Source: Lachnospiraceae bacterium
Lineage (GTDB): Bacteria; Bacillota; Clostridia; Lachnospirales; Lachnospiraceae
Direction: 5' to 3'
Assembly (NCBI GenBank): GCA_028696165.1
Contig: JAQVHQ010000001.1
Coordinates: 62,001 to 126,000 of the forward strand
Length of the DNA: 64,000 nucleotides
In this document: positions 25,628 through 34,354 of the stretch, one piece after another
Numbering within the stretch: the first letter of the stretch is position 1
Layout of the letters: every line of letters begins with the position of its first letter
Made by a program: the position numbers and the translations under genes
The notes under the pieces: model-generated
The model's database searches: none
What the model saw: the letters and a program-made list of their open reading frames with translations, nothing else
Told to the model about the DNA's origin: nothing

Positions 25628-27475
25628 TTACTTTTCTACTTTTAGTATCTCTTCACCTGCAGAAAGCTTTTCTTTCTGCAGGTGTATTATATTTCTATAA
25701 TTTTTAGCATTAAGCACCATCACAGCAACCGTTGTATTATAACCTGCCGTTTCAATCTCTCTGCGTTCAAAACTAATCAGTTTCTCCCCCACTTTCACTT
25801 TCTGCCCTTGTCTTACACAACATTCAAAAAACTGACCCTTTAAAGAAACCGTATCTATTCCTACATGAATTAATAATTCAATTCCATCCGTACTGGTAAT
25901 GCCTACAGCATGCCCCGTATCCATTACCACAGAAATTACTCCATCAAATGGAGCCGTAATCTCATCCATTTCCGGTATAATACCAACCCCATCACCCAAT
26001 ATACCTTCTGCAAACGTCTTATCCGGTATCTGATTCATAGCTAACAGTGTGCCTGATACCGGCGCATAAATGCAGTTGTTTTGATTCTTAAAGACAGTTT
26101 TTGTATCCTTCTCTTTCCAAAATATCCAGGTAAGCACATATGACACACCAAAAGCAACCATCAGGGATACTGCATAGTGCACAGTACTATCCATAGTAAT
26201 CAAAAATCCAGGGATACCAGTCACCCCGTAGGATGTGGCGCCCACACTGAATACGGCTCCAACCCAGGCTCCCACAGCTCCGCCCATCATACCACATACA
26301 AACGGCCGTCCAAATCGCAAATTCACGCCAAAAATTGCCGGTTCTGTGATACCCAGTGCAGCAGATAATGCAGATGGCAAAGCCACCGCACGAATCTTTT
26401 TATTTCCGGACTTTAACCCGACTGCGAGACATGCAGCACCCTGCGCAAAGTTTGCCGCAGAGGCAATAGGCATCCAGGTATTTAAACCTCCCGCAGAGAG
26501 CATTCCCGCCTCTATCACATTGTACATATGATGAATACCGGCGACTACAGTAATCGGATAAATACCTCCCATAAGCATCGCCCCTGCACTATGTTCAACT
26601 TTAATCAGCCATTGTGCAAACTCCAGAATATAAGACTCCCCTATAGAAAACACTGGTCCGATAATTCCCAGTGCCAGAAATCCTGAAACCAGTACACTGC
26701 ATAAAGGCGTAACAAATAAATCGATCATTTCAGGCACATGTTTATGAAGCCAGCACTCTATCCTGCACATAACCCACACAGAAATTATAATAGGAATCAC
26801 ATGCCCCTGATACCCAACCTGGCGAATAGGGATTCCCAGAATATGCCACACAGGAATCTGTGATGTCTCCATCGTAACTGCCGTCCATGCATTAATCAGA
26901 TTCGGGTGAATCATGAGCATACCGACAACTGCACCCAGATATATATTGCCGCCAAACACATGAGCAGTAGATGCAGCAATCAATACCGGCAGAAATACAA
27001 ACGCCGTGTTTGACAGCATATCAAGCAGCGCATACCAGTCACCAGACGCAAAATCCGGATTGGCATTGCCCAGTGCTTCAACTAATCCCATCATCAGTCC
27101 TGAAGCTACTATAGCCGGAAGAATTGGTATGAATACATCTCCCAGAGATTTAATCATCCGCTTATAAACTGGCTGTTTTTTGTCGGCAGCATCTTTTACC
27201 TCACCAGTTGTTGATTCTTCCATACCACTGATATGTAAAAATTCTTCGTATACTTTATTAACAGCACCTGTTCCCAGAATCAGCTGGAGCTGTCCATTAT
27301 TAGAAAATACCCCTTTGACACCCTCGATATCTTCCAGTCTTTTTGTATCAATATTATTATCATTTACTGCTACGATGCGTAATCTGGTAGCACAATGGGC
27401 TACATTTATCAGGTTATCCCTTCCACCCAAAGTTTCATATATTTCTTGTGCACATCTAGTATAGTCCAGTAACAT
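25628..27475 (-). CDS. PTS glucoside permease, EIIBCA (sucrose/trehalose/beta-glucoside family)
   Basis: A 615-aa phosphotransferase permease that imports and phosphorylates a glucoside. Order: EIIB (about 1-85) with phospho-Cys in NVAHCATRLR; membrane EIIC (about 105-455) with ten or so helices; C-terminal EIIA (about 475-610) with the phospho-His in ELLIHVGIDTV. The ATG at 27475 has AGGAGGG at good spacing; a GTG two codons earlier overlaps that site. No hydrolase or antiterminator gene is adjacent, so the sugar is undecided among sucrose, trehalose and aryl-beta-glucosides. It lies 52 bases after the transglutaminase-like gene and may share its transcript. Confidence 0.9.
   Translation of the reverse strand: MLLDYTRCAQEIYETLGGRDNLINVAHCATRLRIVAVNDNNIDTKRLEDIEGVKGVFSNNGQLQLILGTGAVNKVYEEFLHISGMEESTTGEVKDAADKKQPVYKRMIKSLGDVFIPILPAIVASGLMMGLVEALGNANPDFASGDWYALLDMLSNTAFVFLPVLIAASTAHVFGGNIYLGAVVGMLMIHPNLINAWTAVTMETSQIPVWHILGIPIRQVGYQGHVIPIIISVWVMCRIECWLHKHVPEMIDLFVTPLCSVLVSGFLALGIIGPVFSIGESYILEFAQWLIKVEHSAGAMLMGGIYPITVVAGIHHMYNVIEAGMLSAGGLNTWMPIASAANFAQGAACLAVGLKSGNKKIRAVALPSALSAALGITEPAIFGVNLRFGRPFVCGMMGGAVGAWVGAVFSVGATSYGVTGIPGFLITMDSTVHYAVSLMVAFGVSYVLTWIFWKEKDTKTVFKNQNNCIYAPVSGTLLAMNQIPDKTFAEGILGDGVGIIPEMDEITAPFDGVISVVMDTGHAVGITSTDGIELLIHVGIDTVSLKGQFFECCVRQGQKVKVGEKLISFERREIETAGYNTTVAVMVLNAKNYRNIIHLQKEKLSAGEEILKVEK
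25654..25684. terminator. Terminator hairpin of proA inside the 3' end of the convergent PTS gene
   Basis: CACCTGCAGAAAG pairs perfectly with CTTTCTGCAGGTG over a 5-base loop. It is 34 bases after the proA stop but is also the coding sequence for residues near the PTS C-terminus (LQKEKLSAGEE). The T-rich stretch after it on the plus strand is interrupted. Confidence 0.6.
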
Positions 27476-27526
27476 GTTCACCCTCCTCTCATCGCCGGTA
27501 TTTATAAGAAAGGTTTATTTTATAAA

Positions 27527-29845
27527 TCACACTGCATACCAGTATTTTAACAGAAATTGTTTCCGTTTTTCCGCATTTTTTCTAGAATCTTTTGTGAGTT
27601 TTTCTACGAATGCTTTTGCAGCATGAACTTCATTTTTCTCCACCAGAGAATCACTAAATCTGGATTTTTGAACAATAGATAAAAAGCGTTCATAATCACG
27701 TACATCCACAGTCTCATAGTTTTCACAAACCGCTGTGCTACGCTCATAAGGAAAATTCCTGTCTCCAGGTATTTTATCAATATCCAATATCTTCATAATC
27801 CGGTCATAGAGCACCCGGATTACCTGATTATAATCATTTCCATCCACCTTTTTTTCATACCACTGCATACGAAGTCTATACTGAAGCTGCATGAGCAGAT
27901 AAATAATTTCTGCGATTATAGCCAGTAAAAGCAAAATACCAACTACTCGAAGTGTCTTCTTAAGCGGGGTATCTTCTTTTTCTTCTTCCTGTTTTTGCAC
28001 TGTATCCAATTTATCTGTCGTACTTCCCTGAAGCGATTCCTGATCTTCCTGATTGGTCACGGTTACCGATGACTGTGGCATATCTAATACTTCCTGGGTA
28101 GTATACTGTGCATAATAAAATCCAGGTACTACTTCAACCGGCAGCCATCCTACTCCATCACGGTATATTTCCACCCAGGCATGAGCATTGTCTTCGGTAA
28201 GACTGACTGAAGTCTCACTGCCTTCATTTAAAACATCCGCATCGGATGCCGGCAGATAATATCCTTCCACATATCGCGCAGGAATTCCTGCTGCACGATA
28301 CGCCATTGTCGCTGCTGTAGCAAAATAGGCTGCATTTCCCTGTTTTGCTTTTGTAAGAAACCACATAACAAAATCTTCATTTCCCTCATAGGCAAATGGT
28401 GTGTCACTATACTGAGCAAGTTCCTGCAGTACAATACGAATCTGAGTGGTAATCTGATTAACGTTGGAATTTTCCCACTCTGAGCCGGAGAAAAACATCT
28501 CCTCAAGCTCTGCTTTCAAGTCATTATCTATGGTAACGTAGTTGTCATAGACGAATGTTCGATAGATTTTCTCTGCTTCCATATACTGAGAACTTTTTTC
28601 CGTATCTGGATTTCGTTCAACTAAAAGCTCACCCGTTATCTCTGCATCCCCACTTCTATAGGAATACTGATTCGTTCCAAAAAGTCCTTTTTCACGAAAC
28701 TGCCAGTCATACACAGGCTGAATTGAAGAATCCGCCATTACAGATATCTCATAAGGTGCATAGGCATATTTACGATAAGCGCCTGTAATTTCCACTGTAT
28801 ATTCACTGGTCTCCGGATTCATTTCCTGCATATTTTCTTCATAGGTCATATACTGGCTGACTGACGAAAACTGCTGTTCTTCCAACCAGTCTAACATTCC
28901 TGAAGTATTCTCTGTCACATAAGCGCCTTCGCTTAAAGGCTCCCATTTGTCAGACTCATAGGTACTTCCCACAAAGCCTCTAAGATACATCTCCTGAGCT
29001 TTTTCAAATGATATACTAAGTGTTTCTCTTTCCTTATCTCCGATTAGCCGATTAGCTTCCTTTAAGTCACCCTGGGGTAAGGTATCCTCTCCAAACCGGA
29101 ACTGATCCCAGTTTTTTAAGATAGCCTCTTTCCAATCATCCACGCTGTCGCTCTTTCTGTAATTTCCGGTAAATACTGCCATTCCAATCAGGAAAACACT
29201 GATAAAGATAATCCCACCGATTGTCTTTCTTCCTTTCTGATGGGACAAAGTATCCTGAGTCCAGAACAAAACCCATCCGCCCATTACACAAAGTACACCA
29301 CTGCTTCCCTGGCAAATCCCAAGGAGCACTGTAAAGAATAAAATCCCAAATATAATTGCAGTAAGAAGGATCACTGCATGTCTTCGTATCAAATAAACAA
29401 TTAGTATAGAACCTAAAAGTACCACTATCATTCCCAGTGCCAGTCTATCCTGATTGCGTATGGAATTCAGTGCAAATAATGTATTATACTGGTCAAACTG
29501 TGCATTCCAGGCTGTGATACACTGATTCATAAGATAAAGCAGCGCACGCACTAATCCAGCACCCCAAAACAGTATAATCCCCAGGCATATGGCACAGATA
29601 CCTATACGAACGCCCAATGCCCATACTGGTTTTCTGCCTCTCACTGCCAGCAGTATAACGGCAGCATTTCCTATGAGAAACATCATCCATGACATAGGCA
29701 TATCTGCAATAATTGTATAGAAACAGCGAAGGAATCCTGTCATGAGCAAAACTCCTGACAAGATATCCAGCCATCTTTTCATTTTATTTTCTTTGTCATA
29801 GGTAGTATCCTCCAGTAAAAATACTGAACTCTTCTTTTTCTCCAT
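27527..29845 (-). CDS. Transglutaminase-like membrane protein (TgpA type) lacking the catalytic Cys
   Basis: A 772-aa membrane protein. N-terminal hydrophobic helices (about 20-215), an extracytoplasmic region with a transglutaminase-like domain (about 465-580), one more helix (about 640-660) and a cytoplasmic tail. In active members the core reads G-x-C-x-x-F-A; here it reads GNAAYFATAA, with Ala (codon 28331-28333) where Cys is expected. The His (NAHAWVEIY) is kept and the Asp position reads Glu (WLPVEVVPG). It is the last gene of a MoxR-DUF58-transglutaminase operon, a widespread envelope-associated set of poorly known role. The catalytic inference rests on motif reading only. Confidence 0.85.
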   Translation of the reverse strand: MEKKKSSVFLLEDTTYDKENKMKRWLDILSGVLLMTGFLRCFYTIIADMPMSWMMFLIGNAAVILLAVRGRKPVWALGVRIGICAICLGIILFWGAGLVRALLYLMNQCITAWNAQFDQYNTLFALNSIRNQDRLALGMIVVLLGSILIVYLIRRHAVILLTAIIFGILFFTVLLGICQGSSGVLCVMGGWVLFWTQDTLSHQKGRKTIGGIIFISVFLIGMAVFTGNYRKSDSVDDWKEAILKNWDQFRFGEDTLPQGDLKEANRLIGDKERETLSISFEKAQEMYLRGFVGSTYESDKWEPLSEGAYVTENTSGMLDWLEEQQFSSVSQYMTYEENMQEMNPETSEYTVEITGAYRKYAYAPYEISVMADSSIQPVYDWQFREKGLFGTNQYSYRSGDAEITGELLVERNPDTEKSSQYMEAEKIYRTFVYDNYVTIDNDLKAELEEMFFSGSEWENSNVNQITTQIRIVLQELAQYSDTPFAYEGNEDFVMWFLTKAKQGNAAYFATAATMAYRAAGIPARYVEGYYLPASDADVLNEGSETSVSLTEDNAHAWVEIYRDGVGWLPVEVVPGFYYAQYTTQEVLDMPQSSVTVTNQEDQESLQGSTTDKLDTVQKQEEEKEDTPLKKTLRVVGILLLLAIIAEIIYLLMQLQYRLRMQWYEKKVDGNDYNQVIRVLYDRIMKILDIDKIPGDRNFPYERSTAVCENYETVDVRDYERFLSIVQKSRFSDSLVEKNEVHAAKAFVEKLTKDSRKNAEKRKQFLLKYWYAV

Positions 29846-29859
29846 GTTTCTCCTACTTT

Positions 29860-31026
29860 CTATATATCCAGCATCCGTACTTTTCCAATCATTGAATCTA
29901 CTGATAAGGTAATCACATCATAATTTGTTCCTTTTTCTACATGATCTTCCTGAGCTTTTACAATCATGATTACTGATAAATCCACATAATTTCCCAGTCG
30001 TTGTATCTTTGCTTCTCCAAACATTCCAGTAACTAAAACCACTTTGGTAAAGTATTGATAGATTTCTCTGTTCATAAAGATATCCAGAGTATCTTCCTTC
30101 TCCTCTGCGATTCTGGTACTCATCATATTGGTCAGCATCTGCATATACGATGGATTATCATCCACCGTAGAACTTACATAATCCTCCTGGCTGACACATC
30201 CTACCTGATGGATATGATTTTGATTCATCAATCCACGGCTGATGGATGCTGTCATTCCAAGGATACCATTTACTACTTCGTGGTAGGAAGGATTCTCCTT
30301 ATCAAACATCGTATCATATAATATCAGTGTATCATAATTCGATGGAAAGCTAAACTCACGCACCACAAGATTATCCAGTTTACTTGATAGTTTCCAATGG
30401 ATACTTCTAGGCGTATCTCCAGGCCTGTAATCGCGGATATCAAACACCTCCGTCACATCCTGTCCCTTACGGCTCTCCATATACTGATATCCGTCGGAAA
30501 GTGCTTCCGGCAGTCTCTTCATATTTACCTGGACTTCCCTTATCTGTGGAAATACCGTGAATTCCTGTTCTGATATATGTTCACATTTTCGCGCAAACAA
30601 TCCCAGGAGATCAAAGCACACCACTTTAGAGAAAGACATATGTATTTTACCGCAATTCTCACTTATATAAGGCAGTTCATAATACAGTGTCTGTGTCTTT
30701 CCTCTTTGCAAATACATATTCTGTCTATCCGTCTGATGAAATAACATATTCTCATATTCTACCTGAAGATAGCTTCTTCCTAACAGCATATGACTGTTAT
30801 CCACCACTTTTATATTCATACCGATTCGCTGGTAGATTACGCATGCATCCTGCAATTCACAATCAATTCGGATTTTACGGGCACCCATAAGAAGCATAGC
30901 ACCTGACCACAATGGGATTATCACCAAAAACAGCAGGATGATAAATACCTGCCGCTTGTTCGTTGCTATATATAGTCCCAGCATAGCAAGAAAAATCACA
31001 ACATACATTATTCTACGTTTCCACAT
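29860..31026 (-). CDS. DUF58 domain protein
   Basis: A 388-aa protein with two N-terminal membrane helices (about 5-20 and 27-50) and a cytoplasmic DUF58 domain with the signature RDYRPGDTPRSIHWKLSSK (about residues 200-218), followed by a von-Willebrand-like fold region (LVVREFSFPSNYDTLILYDT). Such proteins are encoded with MoxR ATPases, which probably remodel them. ATG at 31026 follows GAAGGAAG. It lies 3 bases after the MoxR stop and 14 before the transglutaminase-like gene. Confidence 0.9.
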   Translation of the reverse strand: MWKRRIMYVVIFLAMLGLYIATNKRQVFIILLFLVIIPLWSGAMLLMGARKIRIDCELQDACVIYQRIGMNIKVVDNSHMLLGRSYLQVEYENMLFHQTDRQNMYLQRGKTQTLYYELPYISENCGKIHMSFSKVVCFDLLGLFARKCEHISEQEFTVFPQIREVQVNMKRLPEALSDGYQYMESRKGQDVTEVFDIRDYRPGDTPRSIHWKLSSKLDNLVVREFSFPSNYDTLILYDTMFDKENPSYHEVVNGILGMTASISRGLMNQNHIHQVGCVSQEDYVSSTVDDNPSYMQMLTNMMSTRIAEEKEDTLDIFMNREIYQYFTKVVLVTGMFGEAKIQRLGNYVDLSVIMIVKAQEDHVEKGTNYDVITLSVDSMIGKVRMLDI

Positions 31027-31029
31027 ATT

Positions 31030-31989
31030 CTACTTCCTTCGTATTTTCTTTTCATTTCCAAGATAAGGTGGTTCTATTCTGCTTAAGATATCCTCCAACA
31101 GTTTTTGAGCTGTGACACCTTCTATCTTTGCCTGTGGACGCAGTATCACACGATGGGCACATACATCCACAAATACATTCTGGACATCTTCCGGAATCAC
31201 ATAAGTTCTCTCTTTTAAGATAGCTCTGGCTCTGGCTAGCTGACTTAAAGCAATAACTCCACGAGGGCTGACTCCCAGCTCCACCAATGAAGATTCTCTT
31301 GTCTGTTCACAAAGCAAAGTCATATATTCCAGAATTTCGTCTGTTACTTTTATAGACGCAAGATAATTTTGTATTTCCAGAATATCTTCTGCACTTACTA
31401 CCCTCTGAACATTCTCTATCGGATTATGATACTGTCTCTGTTTGATAATATCTACCTGTTCTCTGGTACTTGGATAACCAATACTTAGACGTACCATGAA
31501 GCGGTCTAACTGAGAATCCGGCAGGGGCTGCGTTCCTACCGATCCAACCGGGTTCTGTGTAGCGATGCAGACAAATGGTTTCTTTATCTTATGGGTAATA
31601 CCATCTACCGTAACACTTCCCTCCTCCATAACTTCCAGTAAAGCGGACTGTGTCTTCGGTGAGGTACGGTTTATCTCATCCCCTAAAAATAATTGACAAT
31701 CCACTGCACCCGCTTTATATTCAAACTCGCCTGTCTGCTTGTTATAGACACTGAATCCGGTAATATCAGAAGGCATAGTATCTGAAGTAAACTGAATACG
31801 CTTATAATCCATACCCAGTGTCTTCGCAAATCCCAAAGCCAGTGTTGTTTTACCTACTCCAGGATAATCCTCCAACAGGATATGACCTCCAGCATAAATT
31901 GTCATAAGCACCTTCTCAATAACCTCATCTTTACCTACTAATACTTTACCGACTTCTCTTATAATCTGTTCCGATTTTTCAATAACCAT
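31030..31989 (-). CDS. MoxR-family AAA+ ATPase
   Basis: A 319-aa cytoplasmic ATPase. Walker A is LEDYPGVGKTTLA (about residues 36-48), Walker B LFLGDEINRTSP (about 100-111), sensor 1 CIATQNPVG (about 141-149) and an arginine finger region near LPDSQLDRFMVR. MoxR proteins act as chaperone-like ATPases on VWA or DUF58 partners, here the next gene. ATG at 31989 follows AAGGAACG. First gene of the three-gene operon. Confidence 0.93.
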   Translation of the reverse strand: MVIEKSEQIIREVGKVLVGKDEVIEKVLMTIYAGGHILLEDYPGVGKTTLALGFAKTLGMDYKRIQFTSDTMPSDITGFSVYNKQTGEFEYKAGAVDCQLFLGDEINRTSPKTQSALLEVMEEGSVTVDGITHKIKKPFVCIATQNPVGSVGTQPLPDSQLDRFMVRLSIGYPSTREQVDIIKQRQYHNPIENVQRVVSAEDILEIQNYLASIKVTDEILEYMTLLCEQTRESSLVELGVSPRGVIALSQLARARAILKERTYVIPEDVQNVFVDVCAHRVILRPQAKIEGVTAQKLLEDILSRIEPPYLGNEKKIRRK

Positions 31990-32075
31990 GTGTACTCGTT
32001 CCTTTCGTCCTTTTATACTTCACTACGGATATGTCTGTAGATGTTTTTTCCGATGGATGGCTGATTTCTGTCGCC

Positions 32076-33767
32076 TTACATAACTCTTTGAATAACTTTT
32101 TTCAGTTCTTCAAAGTCAATAGGTTTTGCCACATGTCCATTCATTCCCATAGCAATAGATTTTCTCTTATCTTCCACAAATGCATCTGCCGACAGTGCAA
32201 GAATTGGTATCTTCTGTGCATCCGGCCTGTTCAGTGCGCGGATTGCCTGAGTGGCTTCCCATCCATTTAATTCCGGCATCTGTATATCCATTAAAATCAA
32301 TTGATAATAATCAGGGCCCTTATTCTGGAACATATGTAATGCTTCCAGACCATTAACTGCATTTTCAATAACTGCACCTTGGGCATGAAGTAATTTGGTT
32401 GCAATAATAGCGTTAATCTTATTATCCTCTGCTAATAATATTCTGAATCCTTCCAGACTAAAGTCTTTTGCATCCTCATCATTAACCAGATTTTTCTTTT
32501 CTTTATCCGGAAGTGTCTGATCACCCTGAGCAATAGGCAGTTCAAGAAACACTGTAAAATCGGACCCTTTTTCCGGCTCACTGTCCACCGTAATGTGACC
32601 GCCCATAAGCTGAACCAGATTATCAGAAATAGCCATTCCCAGACCACTTCCTCCATAGTTTTTCGCCACCCCTGCATCTTCCTGCTCAAACGGATTAAAG
32701 ATACGGCTCATGAACTCTGGTGACATACCCTTTCCCGTATCCCGTACTCTCATCATAAGATTTACTTTATCCTCAAATACATGCATTTGACGGAAAGTTA
32801 CCGTGATTTGTCCTCCCGCCGGTGTAAACTTGCTGGCATTTGATAAAAAGTTTGTCATAACCTGTGAAATACGAAGTTCATCTCCCATTACATAACGAAT
32901 GGTAAAATCCTGCATCTCCATCACAAACCGAACGCCCTTATCTTCAACTGTAATCTGGAACATATTCTTAAGTTTCTCAGCAAGTGCAAAGATATCAACA
33001 CGCTCATTGGCCAGCTCGATTTTTCCACTTTCAATTCTGGACATATCCAGGACATCATTGATAATGGATAACAGGAACTGTGATAACCCTTCTGCCTTTA
33101 CCAGATAATCTTCAGCCTCTTCCCTTTGTTCCATATTTAATCTTGCCAGCGAAATCATACCCAGCATACCGTTCATCGGAGTTCTGATTTCATGAGACAT
33201 CTTCGACAAATAACGAGTCTTTGACTGATCATTCCTATTTGCCTTTTCTATCTCTTCTTCCATCTCCTGTTGGCGGTTATACTCCAGGGTGATGTCCGAA
33301 AGGGTCCATAGATAATATTCTTCATCTTCTGTCAGTGCAATATTAATTAATCCACGTCTTTTCTGATCACCGATTTTGTATGCTGCTTCCATATATAGTG
33401 GACCTGTTCTATCCCATTTATCCAGCTTATCTTCCATCTGCCTTATGTACTTTCTGGAAGTAACCTTCTCCAGAGCTCTGATATCCGCCATGATATCTTC
33501 AGCCTTTAAGCCAAGAATGGATTCAACATTTTCACTTACATAGACAACACACTTATCCTGCGTTTTTACTAAAATCTGTATGGTCTGACTGTTATTGCCT
33601 ATTTCCCGAAAATATTTTTCTTCATCACCCATTCCTTTATGACTTCCGCGCTCTCTGTTTCCCGAATTTTCAAAGAGCTTTACCATCATTTCTATAACCA
33701 GCACGGCTAGTAAAATAATTAGAATTAATCCTGCGTGATTTTCTACAGTCTGCAATATATTATTCAA
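32076..33767 (-). CDS. Hybrid sensor histidine kinase/response regulator
   Basis: A 563-aa membrane-anchored kinase. One N-terminal helix (about 12-30), a PAS domain (about 50-165), HisKA with phospho-His in SKMSHEIRTPMNGMLG (about residue 195), HATPase with N, G1 (DTGKGM) and G2 (GGSGLGMAIS) boxes, and a C-terminal receiver (about 440-560) with phospho-Asp in LILMDIQMPELNG. The start is a TTG at 33767 with AGGAGA upstream. No separate DNA-binding regulator is adjacent, so output is unknown. The long region upstream holds a possible structured transcript. Confidence 0.9.
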   Translation of the reverse strand: MNNILQTVENHAGLILIILLAVLVIEMMVKLFENSGNRERGSHKGMGDEEKYFREIGNNSQTIQILVKTQDKCVVYVSENVESILGLKAEDIMADIRALEKVTSRKYIRQMEDKLDKWDRTGPLYMEAAYKIGDQKRRGLINIALTEDEEYYLWTLSDITLEYNRQQEMEEEIEKANRNDQSKTRYLSKMSHEIRTPMNGMLGMISLARLNMEQREEAEDYLVKAEGLSQFLLSIINDVLDMSRIESGKIELANERVDIFALAEKLKNMFQITVEDKGVRFVMEMQDFTIRYVMGDELRISQVMTNFLSNASKFTPAGGQITVTFRQMHVFEDKVNLMMRVRDTGKGMSPEFMSRIFNPFEQEDAGVAKNYGGSGLGMAISDNLVQLMGGHITVDSEPEKGSDFTVFLELPIAQGDQTLPDKEKKNLVNDEDAKDFSLEGFRILLAEDNKINAIIATKLLHAQGAVIENAVNGLEALHMFQNKGPDYYQLILMDIQMPELNGWEATQAIRALNRPDAQKIPILALSADAFVEDKRKSIAMGMNGHVAKPIDFEELKKVIQRVM

Positions 33768-34001
33768 CCTGTGTTCTCCTTCGCTTCATCTACTGGATTA
33801 TACAGTAATTTTATAATTACAATAATTTATCTGCCCTAATCCATTGTTTATTTAACACAATCCCCCTATGTTATTATAAATATAATACTTCTTTTTACCT
33901 GTTTTTAGCAAATCCTTTGTAATATTTGGTGTATTATTTGTAAGAACCTGTTTTTGGGTGGTAAAATTTACGCTTTAATTATAAGAATACTTTTATATGA
34001 C

Positions 34002-34264
34002 AAAAAGAGCTGTATAAAATGTTATATGCTTTATACATACAACAATTCCTACAACTCTTTTTGATAACTCTTATACAGCCTTAATGAATTAGCGTCTGTT
34101 ACTACACTTTTTTCAATATCCTCATTAATTAAGTTTGTGATAATACCTGGCACTGCACATTGCCAGATATTATCACACATTCATGTGATGCAAGCTAGTC
34201 GCAATAGAAAAACCGGCGATGATTATCTATTGCCTTTTGTAATGTGAAATCGGTTTCACATGAA
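34002..34264 (-). ncRNA. Candidate structured RNA, about 260 nt
   Basis: A gene-free stretch with a promoter, three internal hairpins and a terminator, all readable on the minus strand. From the 5' end: ATGTGAAA/TTTCACAT; GCAATAGA/TCTATTGC; GTGATAATATCTGGCA with TGCCAGGTATTATCAC. The last hairpin is an 11-bp terminator stem (34004-34014 with 34050-34060, including a G-U pair) followed by a U-run. A short inner alternative stem GTATAAA/TTTATAC overlaps the terminator. Either a free small RNA or an attenuated leader of the hybrid kinase gene 235 bases downstream. It matches no RNA family I recognise. Confidence 0.5.
34242..34261. promoter_or_regulatory. LacI/CcpA-type operator-like palindrome
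   Basis: ATGTGAAATCGGTTTCACAT, whose centre fits the LacI-family and cre pattern TGNAANCGNTTNCA on the minus strand. It lies directly after the -10 of the candidate RNA promoter, where a repressor would block initiation. Confidence 0.5.
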
Positions 34265-34271
34265 TAACTTT

Positions 34272-34299
34272 ATTATATCACTTCTTTTCAAATTGTAAA
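34272..34299 (-). promoter_or_regulatory. Promoter of the candidate RNA
   Basis: Minus strand TTTACA (34294-34299), 16 bases, TATAAT (34272-34277). It lies 55 bases downstream of the aminotransferase stop, so it is not the start of that gene. Confidence 0.6.
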
Positions 34300-34354
34300 T
34301 AGTCTTTATTCAATTTTATGTGAATTTTTTTATCTTCTTATTTTCTTCTTATTT

